A DNA stretch of 64,000 nucleotides from Hoplostethus atlanticus (GCA_034670405.1 JAXDDX010000001.1:8997501-9061500), one strand, 5' to 3'; shown: positions 15,081 through 28,619, counted from the first letter of the stretch. Notes: generated from the letters alone by a model not told the origin. Program-made: numbers and translations.

Positions 15081-18000
15081 TAATCAGTGTCTGGGTGAGA
15101 CAGAAGTTAGAGGCAAACTATCATCTCTCAACACTTCACGGGGCACAGTGAGACATTATACAGTGTGCTGTTGTGTCAGGCAGATTTGAGTATGGTTTTC
15201 ACGCTGACATCTGTCAGGCCCTCAAGACCCACGGTGAAAGTTTATATTGCAAGCCAGTCCTAGCGTGGTGAATGGAGCTACAGTGACGCTTAAAAATCAC
15301 GACATCCTATTAATGGAAGTTACATAAATAATAGGCGTGTCCAGCATTTGACCTTCACAGCAAAGGTTAAGGAGTCGGTTCATTTTCCTAGCAATGTACA
15401 ATCATGCTGATCAAGGCCCTATCTCTTTTAAACACGCGCACGTACGCACGCGCCCGTGTCCATTTAGTTTGACTTATGTGGTCTGTGACTGTGTTATTTT
15501 GTGCAGTAAATCCAGGTTTCTCCCGATGCCAGAGATACCAGTTTAATCTTCTCCCAGGCTGTCGACACAACAACCGCTGGGGCTGATTTACTGTGGTCAA
15601 CTTCAATTACCAACCCTGAGAGGCAGAGGTATTACTCAGGGTCCGGACGGCCATACGTTTCAAGGACAATTATTTTTAATGAGACTGCCTCCGATCCATC
15701 TGCATGTGGGTCGAGGGACGCTTGACGAATCCGTCCTTCAGAGGGCCTCCTCCTCACTCTGATCTACGGTTCCGCTTCGTTTCCTCTGCCTGTCATGCTG
15801 TGTATAGAGCTGCTATCAGTATGTTTCACCTGGTACGCTGTCTCACCAGGGGAACGATGCCCTGGGTGACTGATGTGGCAGCATGGAATTTGTAGTTCTA
15901 ATACATGAAGTCTCTCTAATATACTGTATGATGTTGAATGAGGCTAAAAGTAGCAAGCAGTGGGAAAAAATAGATCATATGCCATGAGGTGTATAGTTTT
16001 ACACCTTACAGTAAATACAGTAAGCGTGTACGTTTCTGTCATGGGTGACCCTGGGGGAATCCCCGTTAGCAGGCCGTGCTAATTGAGTTATGTAGGATCA
16101 CATAGATATTCCAACCAAAAGAAAATGTGCTCAGTTTGATATTGTTAAAATATCGACCGGCAAAGTGGTGCTGTAAGTTATAACACACTATGATGGGTGT
16201 AAAAGAGAATGCAAGTAAATAGTCCTTGAGTTATGATGAATAGCAAACATGTTCATTTTCACAGGCCAATTAGGATTTGGGTCCCACAGCACAGTAGTTT
16301 TGTTAGTGAACAGTCGTGTGATCATTTATTCCCTATAATAACTGTGTCATAGTTGGCATCATGATGTTCACTGAACAGCAGATTTAGCCATGCTATTCCC
16401 CAGGATCTCCATCTCCTGTCTCTGAGCTGAAGGAACAGCTTGGCTTCATTAATCTGATCTATTTTCTCCACCGGGCTTTGATCCTCTGCTGCTGCTGAGT
16501 GTGTGTCCCCAGAGGGGCCCCGGCCCAAGGGAAGTGTGTCCTGCAGTGAATCCGAGCAGAGGTCCCGGCTGCAGAATTGTGGGAGCAGTGTGGGCTGGGT
16601 GGCCCTGCTGGTTCTTCCAGCCGTTCATCCCCCATGCGGAACTGATGTCTGCTGGGGTGGCTGTTTGATTCACCAGCTTGACCTTGTGACTGTAGGCTGT
16701 AACCACAGTATGGGGTTCTCATGGTGCATGTGTTTGTGTGTGTGTGTGTGTGTGTCCATCTGCATGTCTGGGAGAGAGACAGAAGACAGGGTGTATATAT
16801 GTATGTGTGTCTATGTCTGTGTCTGTGTGTGCAGGTATGTTAGTGCCTCTCCTGTAGTGTTGTCTATGTTTCGTCCTAAAGCTGGCTCGCTAATGTTTTC
16901 TCCGATACGCACCTGAATGCCACCTCGTTATTACTTCCTCCACCACTCTAGCCTCGGGTCATCGTGTTATTTTTGGTTCCTGCGTCCACCTTTGTATCTC
17001 GTGGTAATTAGATGCATTGCATGTGTCACAGTGGATTTTGTCTCCTGTTAAACTCTGTGACCATAGAGTGATTGAGTTGCACCACTCTTTTATCTCCTCC
17101 TTACTCCTCTGATGAAGAGTTCCCCCTGTGGGCCTGGCACTCTTTCTTAATTCGCTGTGGTCAGAGAGCCTGTTCTGTTGTTCTACACGGTAATCAGTCA
17201 GAGCTGCTCCCCAAACACACCATCAGCACACACACACACACACACAGCGTTGATATAAGAATAGCAGCACTGGAAAAATTAAACTTCCAACATCCAAAGT
17301 CAAAGAACAATGTACAATAGATAAAAACCTCAATCTGAATAACAAACAAGCAGTGATATTGCCCTCAGCAACGATGGTGTCTGCCTTCTGCTGCCCTTTA
17401 AATTAGTACAGAGACAGATCGAATGCTGGAGAGAGTGAAGTTGTTTACATAGAGTTGAGCTTTTTTTTTTTTTTACCTCCAGCCATGCAATGTGACTAAC
17501 ATTGGCAAACAGGCAGACAAGCACAAGCAGAGTGTTTAATGTGTGAAGGAAGCAAAAAAAGACTGAGGCTGTAAGGCGTCTGTGCTGTTCTGTAGCTGAC
17601 CCTGCACTCTGACCTCCGTGGAGGAGGGTGGGCCAAATGACTGTTTCCCTATCGGAACAATAAAGTTGCATCATGATTATTATCAATAACAACTTGAAAC
17701 CAAACACTTTCAGTTTTGAATCACGCAACATGCGGTGTGCAGTACTTGCATGTATAGTACAAGCTATGTAGAATATAGTATCTCAGATTGCACCACATGC
17801 ATTGCTCCAATTTTACTTAAATTATGAGATGCTCTGCTCACTCTCTCCCTCATAAATACACAGAAACAAACACAGACATAAAATGGCATGCAGCCATGCA
17901 GGAACGAGCCCACACATACGAATGCATGACCACCTGTACACACACACTGAGCTTCATTCTCTCAGCTTCAACTGAAGCTCAGATGTGGCCCACAGTTATG

Positions 18001-18110
18001 TGCAACAATTGCATAATGCTGTTACATAATGCAAGGGCATCTTAACAGCAGTGAGTCTTTACTGTGTGCCTCCTTATACTGCAAGGAAATCCCTTTCAGC
18101 TGCAACCCCC
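15081..18110. other. Gene-free stretch
   Basis: No supported gene. A GC-richer block at 16480-16720 is open in several frames on both strands, but none resembles a known protein and no consistent splice sites flank it. A GT run (16735-16755) and a CA run (17228-17246) occur. GTGGTAATTAGATGC near 17002 is another homeodomain-type core. Confidence 0.4.
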
Positions 18111-18136
18111 TCCACTCCACTCCACTCCACTCCACT
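18111..18136. repeat. (TCCAC)5 pentanucleotide repeat
   Basis: Five exact TCCAC units plus one base. It is short and unremarkable except for its unit length. Confidence 0.85.
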
Positions 18137-20114
18137 CGCCTGGATATTGATGCTCTTACATGCTGACCTTACATCACACACCCCGGCACACAGCAGCATC
18201 ACTCCATTGAAATTGGCTCATCTCAGCAGATGTCTAATTGTGTTCTCCTATCCTATTGGCAGAAATCTAAACCATTTGGGTCCCGCTGTTCTGTTAGTGT
18301 AGGTTACCATTAAGCAGTGGAGCACTGTGGATACAAGGTAGACCTTGCCCATGCACAGTGAAGAAACCCCCCACAGCTTTGAATTCTTTCCTGAGGACTT
18401 GAATTATTGACATACACGTCTATTCAATTCTCACTTCAATTTAAAGCAAAGCACTTTCAAATGATCCGTTAAATGCATCCACCGTGTTGTTTTCCTGACA
18501 CAATAGTCACTGTTGACGGCACACGTCCCCTGTGCAATGGCCTCCGAGTGTCCTCTACATCAGTGTGAGCTAATGATAAAAGACTCCATGTCCTGGCTGT
18601 CAATCAATCAGTCAGTTAGGACCAGGCAGGTTGCATCAGGTAATGCTTTAGCTGTGTGCGTTTATCAAACAGGAGCGATACATCACATCATTTCATCACA
18701 ACCTTTCATCGGTGAGACACATTTGCTCAGATACGCTGCTGCTGGGGATTCACCCCAGATACCACCGTAACAGAGACGTCCGCCTGCTTAATTCAACTGG
18801 ATCAAAGTCCAAAACCATTCAGCAGATCATCATAACGAGGATGGGTATTTAATTCACATGGGGACTAATCAATTATCAAAGGTACTTCCAAACAAAGTTT
18901 TACATCGTCCTTTCTAGGTCAAAATGTGTAGAATATGTCTAAAATTGTTTTCTTTTGTAAAAATAACATCAAAGTTGAACAAAAAAAAAAAATCCCCTTT
19001 ACTTTTAAAAGTGTAACAGTGGTGGTTAAACTGAAATATGTCATCCAATCACAGCACTCTGCCTTGGATTAAAAAAGTGACTCATCAAACATCACGCATG
19101 CACGCACGCATGCACGCACGCACACACACACACACACACACACCTGTAAATGAAGCCTCTTTGATGTGAATAGGCAAATTGACAAGATGTGTGTCTGTGT
19201 CCCAGTGGAGAATGAGTTGGAGTCATTGAGCTGGATTAGCAGGTAAATGTGTAAATCATTGTACGTCTGGAGATTAGGGAGCATTGGAGTCATATCAAGA
19301 GCTGTACACTGTCACCAGCTGCCACCGATAACACCGCATTGCAATTCATGCAGACAGACTGGGTCATGAATATGACACCCCCCGGTGATGACGTGCACAT
19401 GCACGCGCGAGCACGTAAACACACACTTAACGCAAAGATACGCCGCTCACGCACACAAACATAACACGTCACAGCAAACACCTACTTGCCTCCCAGCGGT
19501 GGGGATGTAAATGTATTAGGGACTCAGTGTGTGACGCAAGGCAGAATGAGAGGAGTGCCAGCTGACACAGGTGGCACAGAGCAGACATACAGCTTATTGC
19601 AGCCAATACAAAACCCCCACTGAGAAGGGCTGCTAAGATTACAAATATGAGAAGCAAGCTGGCACAGGAATGCAAAGGCAGGAGGGGGAGGCTGGGGGAG
19701 TGGAAGGGAGGAAGCAAGGAAGGAAGGATGGAGAGAGGGTGGAGGGAGAAGGGGTTAAACACAAAGCAAGAGGGAGAGAAGGAAGATAAATAGATGAGAT
19801 GAGAGAGTGTGTGTATGTGCATGCGTGTAATGTGTGTGAGAGAGAGAGAGAGAGGGGGGGTGATAAGGAAAACTGTTGGCTGAACCCAAAGCAGAGTGTT
19901 GGATTAGGACTGTCTGCAGAGCACAAACCACACACACATACACACACACTGCTGTCACAGATGTGCACCTTCTTTAGCATGTGAACGCATGTGTTTCTGT
20001 GAGAGAGAGAATTATTTTGCTCCTCTGCACCTGTGGCAGGTTTCCAGTATTCAGAGGTGGATATATAGTCTGCTCTTTTAGGTTGGCCTGCAATCTGATC
20101 ACTCTGCTGTTTAT

Positions 20115-20146
<32 letters not shown>

Positions 20147-20947
20147 TGAAAGAAGCAGGAAGGTAAGGCGTAAGCAAGGGCTGGAGGATGGATAGGGAAA
20201 TGCACAGCGGATGATTTGTAACATGACTACCTTCTATTAATCTCCCCTAATGCACCTCTCTGCTGCAGGGAGGGAGGAGCAGAGAGCAGAGGTAAGGGAT
20301 GGTTGAAGAGGAGAAAATTAGAGAAACGTCAGACATTGCATGATTTTACAAATACACTGCCAGCCTCTAGGCTTTTAATTCATTGCTGTAAAACTACAAC
20401 TTCACACTGTATTTATTTTTTTTACCAAAGGAAATATGATCAATACTTTGGTTAGTAATTAGTGTAGAGTACATATTCCAGCCTCCATTTCCTTCCCTTT
20501 TTACAGCTTTTGGTCCAGTGCAGATTTTCCATGTAACATGTGCCTTAATGCAGCATGTTTGCTCACACTGACAAGCCAGCCAACAAGCCCGTAGGATCAG
20601 AACGCTGCTGTATTTATTATTAAGAGACAAATATAGTGAAGAAGGAAAGTGTTGTAAACTGCATTTCAGAGGAGCAAGTCCCTAGTGTCCATACGGCTGT
20701 AGCTGCTCTACTGTACAGAAATGTAGCGCTGATGGTGGTGGGGGTGGTGGCGGTGGTGGTGGTGTGGGGGGTGGGGGGATCTCTGCCTACGTAAAAGCTG
20801 TGATCGAGATCCAAACAGCATTTCCCTGGAGAGTCTGTTTCCAGATACACATTGCTGATTAAGACACTGAACCTGGTATTCAAGTGGCTGTAAAATATGA
20901 GATACTTCAACACATATCGATCCGGGTCCTAACCCAACCCAACACAA

Positions 20948-20948
<1 letters not shown>
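18137..20948. other. Gene-free stretch with microsatellites
   Basis: Contains a compound GCAC/CA array (19093-19143), GA runs (19838-19853 and 20116-20145) and a GGT-rich patch (20728-20776). No exon or transposon recognised. Confidence 0.5.
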
Positions 20949-21016
<68 letters not shown>

Positions 21017-21020
21017 GCGC
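20949..21020. repeat. (CA)33 followed by CGCGCG
   Basis: 66 bases of pure CA followed by a short CG alternation (21013-21020). Such alternating purine-pyrimidine DNA favours Z-DNA. A TA/CA array (21172-21222) and a GT array (21365-21394) follow within 400 bases. Confidence 0.9.
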
Positions 21021-21175
21021 AATAATATGCTCATATTTTTGCCAGCTTATACATGCACACTCATACCCACAAATGCACACAGGCAAACACAGAGACATTG
21101 ATATTTCATGCAAACACACAAGCATGTTGATACACGCAAGCACGTGCACATGGACTTACACATGTTCACACATAG

Positions 21176-21209
<34 letters not shown>

Positions 21210-21360
21210 ACACACACACACAAGCAATAGATCTACCTGAGCTGTAACCCAGCATGAGTCTGAGGCTGTAGATCGATGAGAGACGAGCGTGGAAGTGACA
21301 GTTGTGAGTGAAGGGCCTGAAGGCATGCTGCATCTCCTGGTGCAGAGTATAGGCTTTCCT

Positions 21361-21397
<37 letters not shown>

Positions 21398-21489
21398 GGA
21401 CAGTATGTCTGTGAGCTTAAAGAGACGAGGATGTTCATGCTTTAATCATGGCTGTGAGGTCTCTGGCTGTCCCTCTGTTCCTCCTCCCT

Positions 21490-21580
21490 TTGATCCTGTG
21501 ATTCTGTAATTAGTTGATTGACCTCTGCTGTCAGGGCCTAATTAGACATGGTAATTAAGGATTAGATGGGTCAGGAGGGA
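21490..21580. promoter_or_regulatory. TAATTA-rich enhancer-like block
   Basis: Carries CTGTAATTAGTTGATTGAC, GCCTAATTAGACATGG and TAATTAAGGATTAGATGG, that is three TAATTA-type cores and one GGATTA (bicoid/OTX-like) core in 90 bases of unique sequence. Function is inferred from motif density only. Confidence 0.3.
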
Positions 21581-24500
21581 GGTGTGTGTGTGTGTGGTGT
21601 GTGAAATGCATTGATAAGGGATGTGAAGGTCAGTGTGTTGCTTGTGATTTTAGGGGACAAGGAACTGACCAATCTCGCATCACCGTACCAAACTCCATCT
21701 TCAGTGAGCTCAGCTGACAATAAAACACTGTGCTGTGTTTCTGGAGTGGAAACACCTGCTGTGTTAGAAGTGCTCAGTTGGCAAAATGAGTCAGGATGAG
21801 CAGTGATGGCATCCCTCTCAGAATATGTTATTAAATGCTTTCTCTTGTCGGCAGCAGATTTTAGGGCGACAGTGATTAAAAAAAAACCCATGTGCCCGCC
21901 AAACCTTGTTAAACTAAAACTTGAAAGTGGTGCGTAATTATACTCTTACATTTCACACCCAATCAAATTGTTTTAAAGGACATTTTGTGCTGAAGAACCA
22001 AAGCTAGCAAAACAGGCTAGCAAAGCGATTCAAGTAATAACAATCAGAAAACCACAAATCCACAAAAAAAAGAATTACCACAAGCAGATAACTGAGCGGG
22101 TGAAAAGAACAGCAGCAGCATCCAGACAAAACAAGCAACAACAGCACGACAAAGAAACATTTCCATGGACACAGATTGTGCATTATGTGTTTCTACCACG
22201 TTAAATGAGACGCTGGTAACCCATTTTGTGCAGGGAAATGGAGAGACGAGGCAGAGAGACAGAGAGACAAACCAGTCACTGGAGGAAATTCTCCTCTCTC
22301 ACCAGTGTGAAACAGTGACACTAAGACTGTCACAACGGGCAGTGACAGTTTTGCAGCTTATGGAGTGCAAAGAGGGGGTGTGGTGGCACTAGATAGGCTG
22401 CAGTGACAGGCAACCCCAGATCCTCGCTCAGAGGGGGAGCACGTCACTCACCACCGCCCTGTGGGGGGTTGGCACACTTTCGTCTCTTCTCTCTCGCTTT
22501 CTCACTCTTCCTCCTTCTCTCTTTGTCTGTGCAAGCGTGCTCTGTTGTCATTCAGCATTCGGCGGGGGGTGCTTTGGGTGAGAAAGATGTGGGAGACGAA
22601 GAAAGAAGTTAGAGCGAGAGGCACAGAAATGGAACGATAAAGACGGAGAGAAGGGGAAGGGAAAGAGGAAATGTTTCCAGATGAGACAAATAGTATTGAG
22701 CATTTTCTTGATCAACGGGGTTTAGCTTGATGAGCGGGGAGAGGGGAGGAAGACTGAGGGGGAGGGACAAGATGGAAGGACAGAGAAGGACTTAGTAGAA
22801 CTGGTACAAGGGTATGATAAGGTGGACGGAGAGAGGGAGAGGAGGGAGAAGATATTTGGATACATTGAGGATGAGGGTGGAGTGGGAGGTGTAGAGAGAG
22901 AGAGAACGAGAGAGAGGAGGAGAGATGGTGGGCGATTAGTATGCTGGTAAAGCGTCACATCTCTCAGTGCTCCTCACAGAGACACTCACCACCACCAATT
23001 CACTCTCTCACATGAGCCATGCAGTGTGATGCTACAGGGGGGGGAAAAAATGTCTTAAAATGGACGCGTTCAGTGTGAGCCGCGAAATGCTAAGGAGCAG
23101 ATCTTCCCATCAAATGGACCAGGAGATGGCGATGTGGAGATAGCTGGTGTTATCGCTTTAGCGTTTTGGGTTTTTTTTGACTGACGTGAGATGACCTAGT
23201 TACAGTAGGTGACGTGATAAAACAGGGTGACACTAGGGAGAAGGTTATGACAGACAGAGAGGCAAACAAAAAACAATGATGGGTACAAAGATGCCAAGAG
23301 TTACACGTTACATCTGTCAAGTGTTTGGCGTGAAATGACATCAGAGAGACACGTTACATGAATAAGACATGTATGATAAGTAGGCAGCGGATGTGTAAAC
23401 TTCGTACACTTTCAGCGACGTGTTTTGTTCTTCGGTGCATGATCGCACACATACAGATACTCATTCTTGATTTTTTTTTTGTGCAGCCAGATAAAAAGTA
23501 TTTACACATTTATTATATGTACTCTATTTCTATTTACTTATTATAATGCATATTGTTTAGAAGCAGGTCAGTGTTTAGTGGTGTGAACTACCTACTACTG
23601 TATGTAAGCAGGTGCACTGAGAGAAATAAGTTAATGTTTCTTTAAGACAGGACATGCAACCTTAGGCTAGTTTTTCATGGACATAGGCACGCAATCGGGT
23701 AGTTGGTTGCTCTGAGAATGGAAGGTAGACCATGTATATTGGTTACATTTATTGAATATTTATTGAAAAAAAGTTTATTTTGCATTGAAACGTGGATCAA
23801 TAAATCCTATTTTCTTTCATTTACAAGAAGAATCAATGTGAATATTGTTCATTGGGGAAGAAACGCGTACCAACCGCAAATTCACTCTCTCCTACAACCA
23901 CTGGAGCCTATACTTGCTACCTCTGCATTGTGCAATTACAGAGTTAGATATGAAGGAGATATGTGAGGAGAAAAATGTTGACAAAAGCGAGGAGGAAATG
24001 AAAAGAAAATAAACTTATAGTGAAAAGAGACAGATGAAAGTGGAGTTTGTCCTTGGGCTTGGGACAGTGTGTGCAACTGAATCTCCTTTTGTCACGTCTC
24101 CTCTGTCCTCCCTGGCCTTTCTGACACTGACTCCGCAAGACAACCCAACTCAAGAGAATAAATGTGACGGTATGCTGTATTGCACAGAGCAGTCAGCCTC
24201 GTCTCCAAAGTGAACATGTTTTATTCCGCTGTGATTTTGTTTTACTTGTGTTAAGCTGGCTGCCATGAAAAGTCCACTGACCTTGTTTTTTTTTTTTAAC
24301 ATATTTGTCGATTCAATTATTTCAAGTTGATTACATCGCCTCGAAGGACGTATACAGTCGCAGCGTTGTGCCGCGAGATGGAAAGAAATCAAATTCAGTT
24401 TCGGCGTGCTACCTCCCCGAGACTGTACACACTGTTCTATCTTAGGAGATAAGCTCTGCAGCGCCTTTGTCTCCAGCTGCACAGAGAATCTTAATGCATG

Positions 24501-26478
24501 CAAATGGAGAACTGTGCGAGTATGGGTTCACCTGGGAAGAAAAACGCTATTTCACCACCACAAACACACACACACACACACACCCATGCAGTAAGAGGGA
24601 GGATTATAGTGGAGAGGAGAATTGTAATGAAGTAAAAGCTGTAATATTCTAAATATGGCTGCGGGTCTCCCGACACAGGTAAATGTTCACATCGCACTCT
24701 CTCTCCCCCGTGTTCCCTATTGTGCAGAGAGAGAGTGGGGTTTTCTTCGGTTAACTATTCCTCCCCGAAAGGCTGTTTCCATTTGGGGTGCCGGGAACGG
24801 TGTTACACACTCCATTATTTTTATAGGCCTTAGGCATCTCACTCAAATCCATTCAAGAATATATTGACTTTCACTTTGCTGCATGATTGAGGCTTGTTTG
24901 CTTGCTGCTGCTATCAGGCTCGGACAACCAGACTGTAAAGGATGAGTTGAGGAGAGCGACTCCACCACATAGAAACACACCGGCAGTCCGGCGCAAAATG
25001 TTGTGCTTTTCTCAATCCCCTCCAGGATGTTTTAAGTATTAGATCAGAAATTCCTCTGTAATACAACAATGGCCCTGAGTCCTGGATTTCTCTCTCTCTC
25101 TCTCGCTCTGTAAAGAAATGCAGAATGATCGTCTTCACATATGAAGATTTAGACTCAGACAACCACTAATGTTCAGTCAGTTTAGTCTTGCAAAGCTGAA
25201 CCTGGCTCTCCCTTGTATACCACCAGCAGCAATGGGGGGGGGGGGGGGGGCTGAAGCATTAGAGAGGGATGTGCTTTGCTTTGAATTAATTTTAGTTTAT
25301 TGGATATTTGTCAGTGTGTGGGGAAAGGTGATATGGTTCACGGTGCTTGTTTTCACATATTGGATATCTATTATTATGTCTTGAATATAGAAAGCGCGGC
25401 CAATGAAATCGACCTGTGTGCCCATCTGTCTAGAAATGTGCTTCTTTCTCTCTGCTTGCTCCACTCCGCCTGTCTTCTGTTGTATTATATTGCCTCTGCC
25501 TCTCTATTTGGATTGTGTGTGTGTGTGTGTGTGTGTGCGGATGTGTGGATGCATGAGGGAGAGTTGCCTCAATATGATTTATTAGTCAGCTTGCATTTTG
25601 TGTGGCTCTTTCCAATCACCTCCACATGTGGACAGAAAGAAGAAGACAAATACACATACCACATACCACACACACTACACACACTACACACACACATGAA
25701 TTATTCTGCCTATTTTGATAACAGGGCTGGCTGTTGGAGACGGGAGAACACCCAGCATCAGTCCCCTCCAACTGAATAATGTCAGAAACCAGTAGCTCTT
25801 AATTACTACAACCTATACACTCCACATGCACACATGGATCTGGGTGTAGGTGTGTTTGGGTGTGTATGGGTACACACACACAGCATGCATTTGCTAGTTT
25901 TCTTTAATTCATTAATGCCTCAACGTGTGTCTGTTTGTGTTCGTAAAGCTCTTATTGTGCGGGTGTTAACAAGCACGCTGCCCCTGCTGGTGAGTGAATC
26001 ATCCCCGGACACTCATTTCCTCATGGGGAGCCGAGCGCAAATATGTCTCCGCTCGTGTACTGTGACACTATCGTCATTAGTCACATTTATTCGATGTGAC
26101 ACCGAAACCTCTGTTACATCAACCGCTGCAGCCCTGAGACCCTGGGGTAATGAGTAATTCTGCTAATGATGAGGGAAAGACACAGACACAGTTAATGTGT
26201 CGAACAGAGACACCTTGAATGCAAACTAAGCAAGCTAGTGTGTTCATTGAGGGGAACCGCTGCTGCTATCCTTGTTAGTGATTGGTAGAAGAGTAATATG
26301 TATACATGCATGCACAGACGCTAGTTCTCATTAATGAGGTCAACTCTGTTACCTCAGCCAAGAAATAAGACTGGCATCAACACAATAGACAATAAAAGAC
26401 AGCTAATAAAACCAGCTACTGAGAAATAGAACCAGATAATCCTTCTATCCGGTTCTGAGTGCATCATTTCTATTGATG
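21581..26478. other. Gene-free stretch
   Basis: No supported gene. It holds a purine-rich region (22600-22930), a homopolymer G17 (25234-25250), a GT run (25514-25537) and unique blocks at 24660-24890 and 26000-26170 that may be constrained non-coding DNA. Open frames here match nothing I recognise. Confidence 0.45.
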
Positions 26479-26486
26479 CCTCAGAT

Positions 26487-26691
26487 CAGTGGTGTCCAAT
26501 CATGTGCCATGGAGGGCCGAGAGTCTGCAGGTTTTCACTCCAACCAAAGACTACAGCAGGTGATGTCACTGAATAACACACCTTCAACCAGAGAGGAGGG
26601 ACTAATCAGGGACATCACCTGCTGTAGTCTTTGGTTGGAGTGAAAACCTGCAGACTCTCGGCCCTCCATGGCACATGATTGGACACCACTG
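26487..26691. mobile_element. Palindromic hAT-like MITE
   Basis: The 205-bp element consists of two 86-base arms (26487-26572 and 26606-26691) that are inverted copies with one mismatch, around a 33-base spacer. The ends read CAGTGGTGTCC. It is flanked by CCTCAGAT (26479-26486) and CCTTAGAT (26692-26699), an 8-bp target duplication with one change, as expected for hAT elements. It has no coding capacity. Near-identical arms indicate a fairly recent insertion. Confidence 0.85.
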
Positions 26692-26859
26692 CCTTAGATT
26701 GTTGTGTAATGTAGTTATTAAACCAAAGTTTGTAACTGTTTAGTGGGCTTCGTGTGAATTCAAAACACAGGTGCTAGAGAGTAAAACAGAATACAAGATA
26801 AAACAATACAAAAGAAAGTGCCAGTTATGAAAACTTTTTTTTTTTTAAATCTCCCCTTT

Positions 26860-27360
26860 TAAGAGGAGATTTTAACCTGAGCGCCACAGGAAAGGCCTTA
26901 TAAAGCCCTGGGGCTCTGAGGGAAAAAGCCCAGTCACCTTTCACCTTTAGATTTTGAAACAGCCAGGAGCGTCCTCCCTGGAGATCTGAGGCTGCGCTTA
27001 GGCTCGTAAGTAATTAAAAAGTCTGATATGTAGCTGGGGGCCAGGCCATGCAGTGCCTTAGAAGTTATCAGTAAAATCTTAAAGTCAATTCCAAAACGAA
27101 CAGGCAACCAATGTAGGGAGGCTCAAATGGAAAAATTATATTCCCGTTCTTGAATTTGGTTAAAAGCCTAGCAGCTGCCTCTGCACTAGTTGCAGAAGGA
27201 GGAAATTCCGGCTGATACCGGACCAGGTAGCGCTAGAGTAGACTAAATGAGAAAAGATGAAGACTTGGAGAACTTTATTAAGGTCAGCAAAGGATAAAAA
27301 AAGACCTCTTTTTGAACTAGAGGAAGCAAGACTGAAGAGGCTGCATTCATTTTTTTTCAT
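26860..27360. repeat. Relic of a high-copy fish interspersed repeat
   Basis: The stretch containing GGGGGCCAGGCCATGCAGTG, AAAATCTTAAAGTCAATTC, GGCAACCAATGTAGGGAGG and AAAAGCCTAGCAGCTGCC resembles a repeat I recall as very common in teleost genomes. I cannot name its class with certainty. No intact frame remains. The right boundary is unclear and may extend to about 27590. Confidence 0.5.
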
Positions 27361-27901
27361 TATGTTTGTGCTTGTTTGTATGCATCTGGGGTAAGCAACT
27401 TATGATGAAAAAGATTAGTGAAGAAATCTTGTGAATGAGTTACCACGAATGATGAAAATACTTTATATGGAGAGCACTGAATGGATTTTGGCAAATTGAA
27501 AACCCCATCAAATGCTTCAAGTTCAATTCCTCCTGATAGCAAAATGTTTGCTTATTTCTCAACTTTTTTTTTCTCCAAGTTGTTTTTTAAACAATTACAA
27601 CTAGGTTAAGGTTGGGGCAAGGGTTATATTTTGCTGGTATAGAAAATATGGTACTTTTCAGGAACCAACTGAAACACATCAATAAGCATCTAAAATTGTT
27701 AAGACATTCAATGCCAACTCAATACTTCAATGTTCAAAGAAAAAAATCATTGAGGAAATCAGTTTTAACACTGCTCTTCTCATAGCCAATTGCCATCAGT
27801 GTTATTGTACTCAGCCTCAATTGGCAAAGTAACAACGTGAGATACCTCATATGTACAAGGACACAGGCTTCATGCCAGACACATCAAAGTTCTGGTGTGA
27901 C

Positions 27902-27962
27902 ACTCGTTCTGACAGTGCATACTCAGGACTGTACTTCCTGAGTATGCACTGTCAGAACTAGT
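27902..27962. other. Perfect short hairpin, miRNA-like or foldback
   Basis: A 23-base arm (27906-27928) is followed by a 7-base loop (27929-27935) and its exact reverse complement (27936-27958). After one mismatch, three more base pairs extend the stem (27902-27904 with 27960-27962). Stem and loop sizes are in the range of a pre-miRNA, but the perfect pairing is more typical of a foldback transposon relic. No flanking duplication was found and I do not recognise the arm as a known microRNA. Confidence 0.6.
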
Positions 27963-28011
27963 CAAAGGTTGTGGCTACATTTGTAAACAGTGTAAAAAGA
28001 GCGTACGCTTG

Positions 28012-28619
28012 TGTAGCAACCGGGCTGCAACCGGGGCCGCAACAGACAGAGACAAAGGCAGGAGGGGAGAGTTCATTAGCCGTCAAGACCTTTATTGGAC
28101 GCTTTATTTGTATCACAACAAATGAACGACCCGGTCTTGACGGCCGCTTCCAGCGCTGTCTCTCTCAGCCAGCGCACCTTCCCTCCGTCCCACCAGGTCA
28201 GCCGCGGGCACCGAAGCTGCCAGTCTCCAGGACGCGATAACAACTGAGGCCGGGGAGCTGTCCAGCCGAAGCCACTCCACTCACCCCCAGTTCACGGGGG
28301 TTCACAGGCCCGCAGGACGCTTTATTTACATCGCAGAATAATAATTCGGTCCGGTCCACCCCGGCAGGTCAGCCGCGGGGCACCAAAGCTGGTCGGGTGC
28401 CACTGTTGGTCCCGCTCGCTCTCTCCATATATTCAACAGTAGACTCACGTCTCCTGTCAAAACTCTCCCCGACACACACACACAGATTAAAAGGACCCGG
28501 CTGCAATCGGACTGAATTGGCCGCAGTCGGTGCTGGATGCAGGAAGAATCAGCCCACTGGCTCAATTCTCTCCTGCATCCAGCCTACGCCTCACCCACAC
28601 CCTCCCCCAGTCTGCCACA
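28012..28619 (-). mobile_element. Solo LTR, minus orientation
   Basis: A 608-bp GC-rich unit beginning TGTAGCAACC and ending TCTGCCACA (TG...CA). It is flanked by an exact 5-bp duplication GCTTG (28007-28011 and 28620-28624). Minus orientation is inferred because AATAAA signals read on that strand near 28108 and 28092, close to the 28012 end, as in the R region of an LTR. Two related internal segments, starting GGACGCTTTATTT at 28098 and 28315 and each followed by CAGGTCAGCCGCGGG, form an internal duplication. No internal retroviral-type genes are present. Confidence 0.75.

Noticed and set aside
16480..16720. Open frames on both strands in a GC-richer block as exons
   Set aside because: No agreement with snd1, lrrc4 or any family that I know, and no consistent splice sites.
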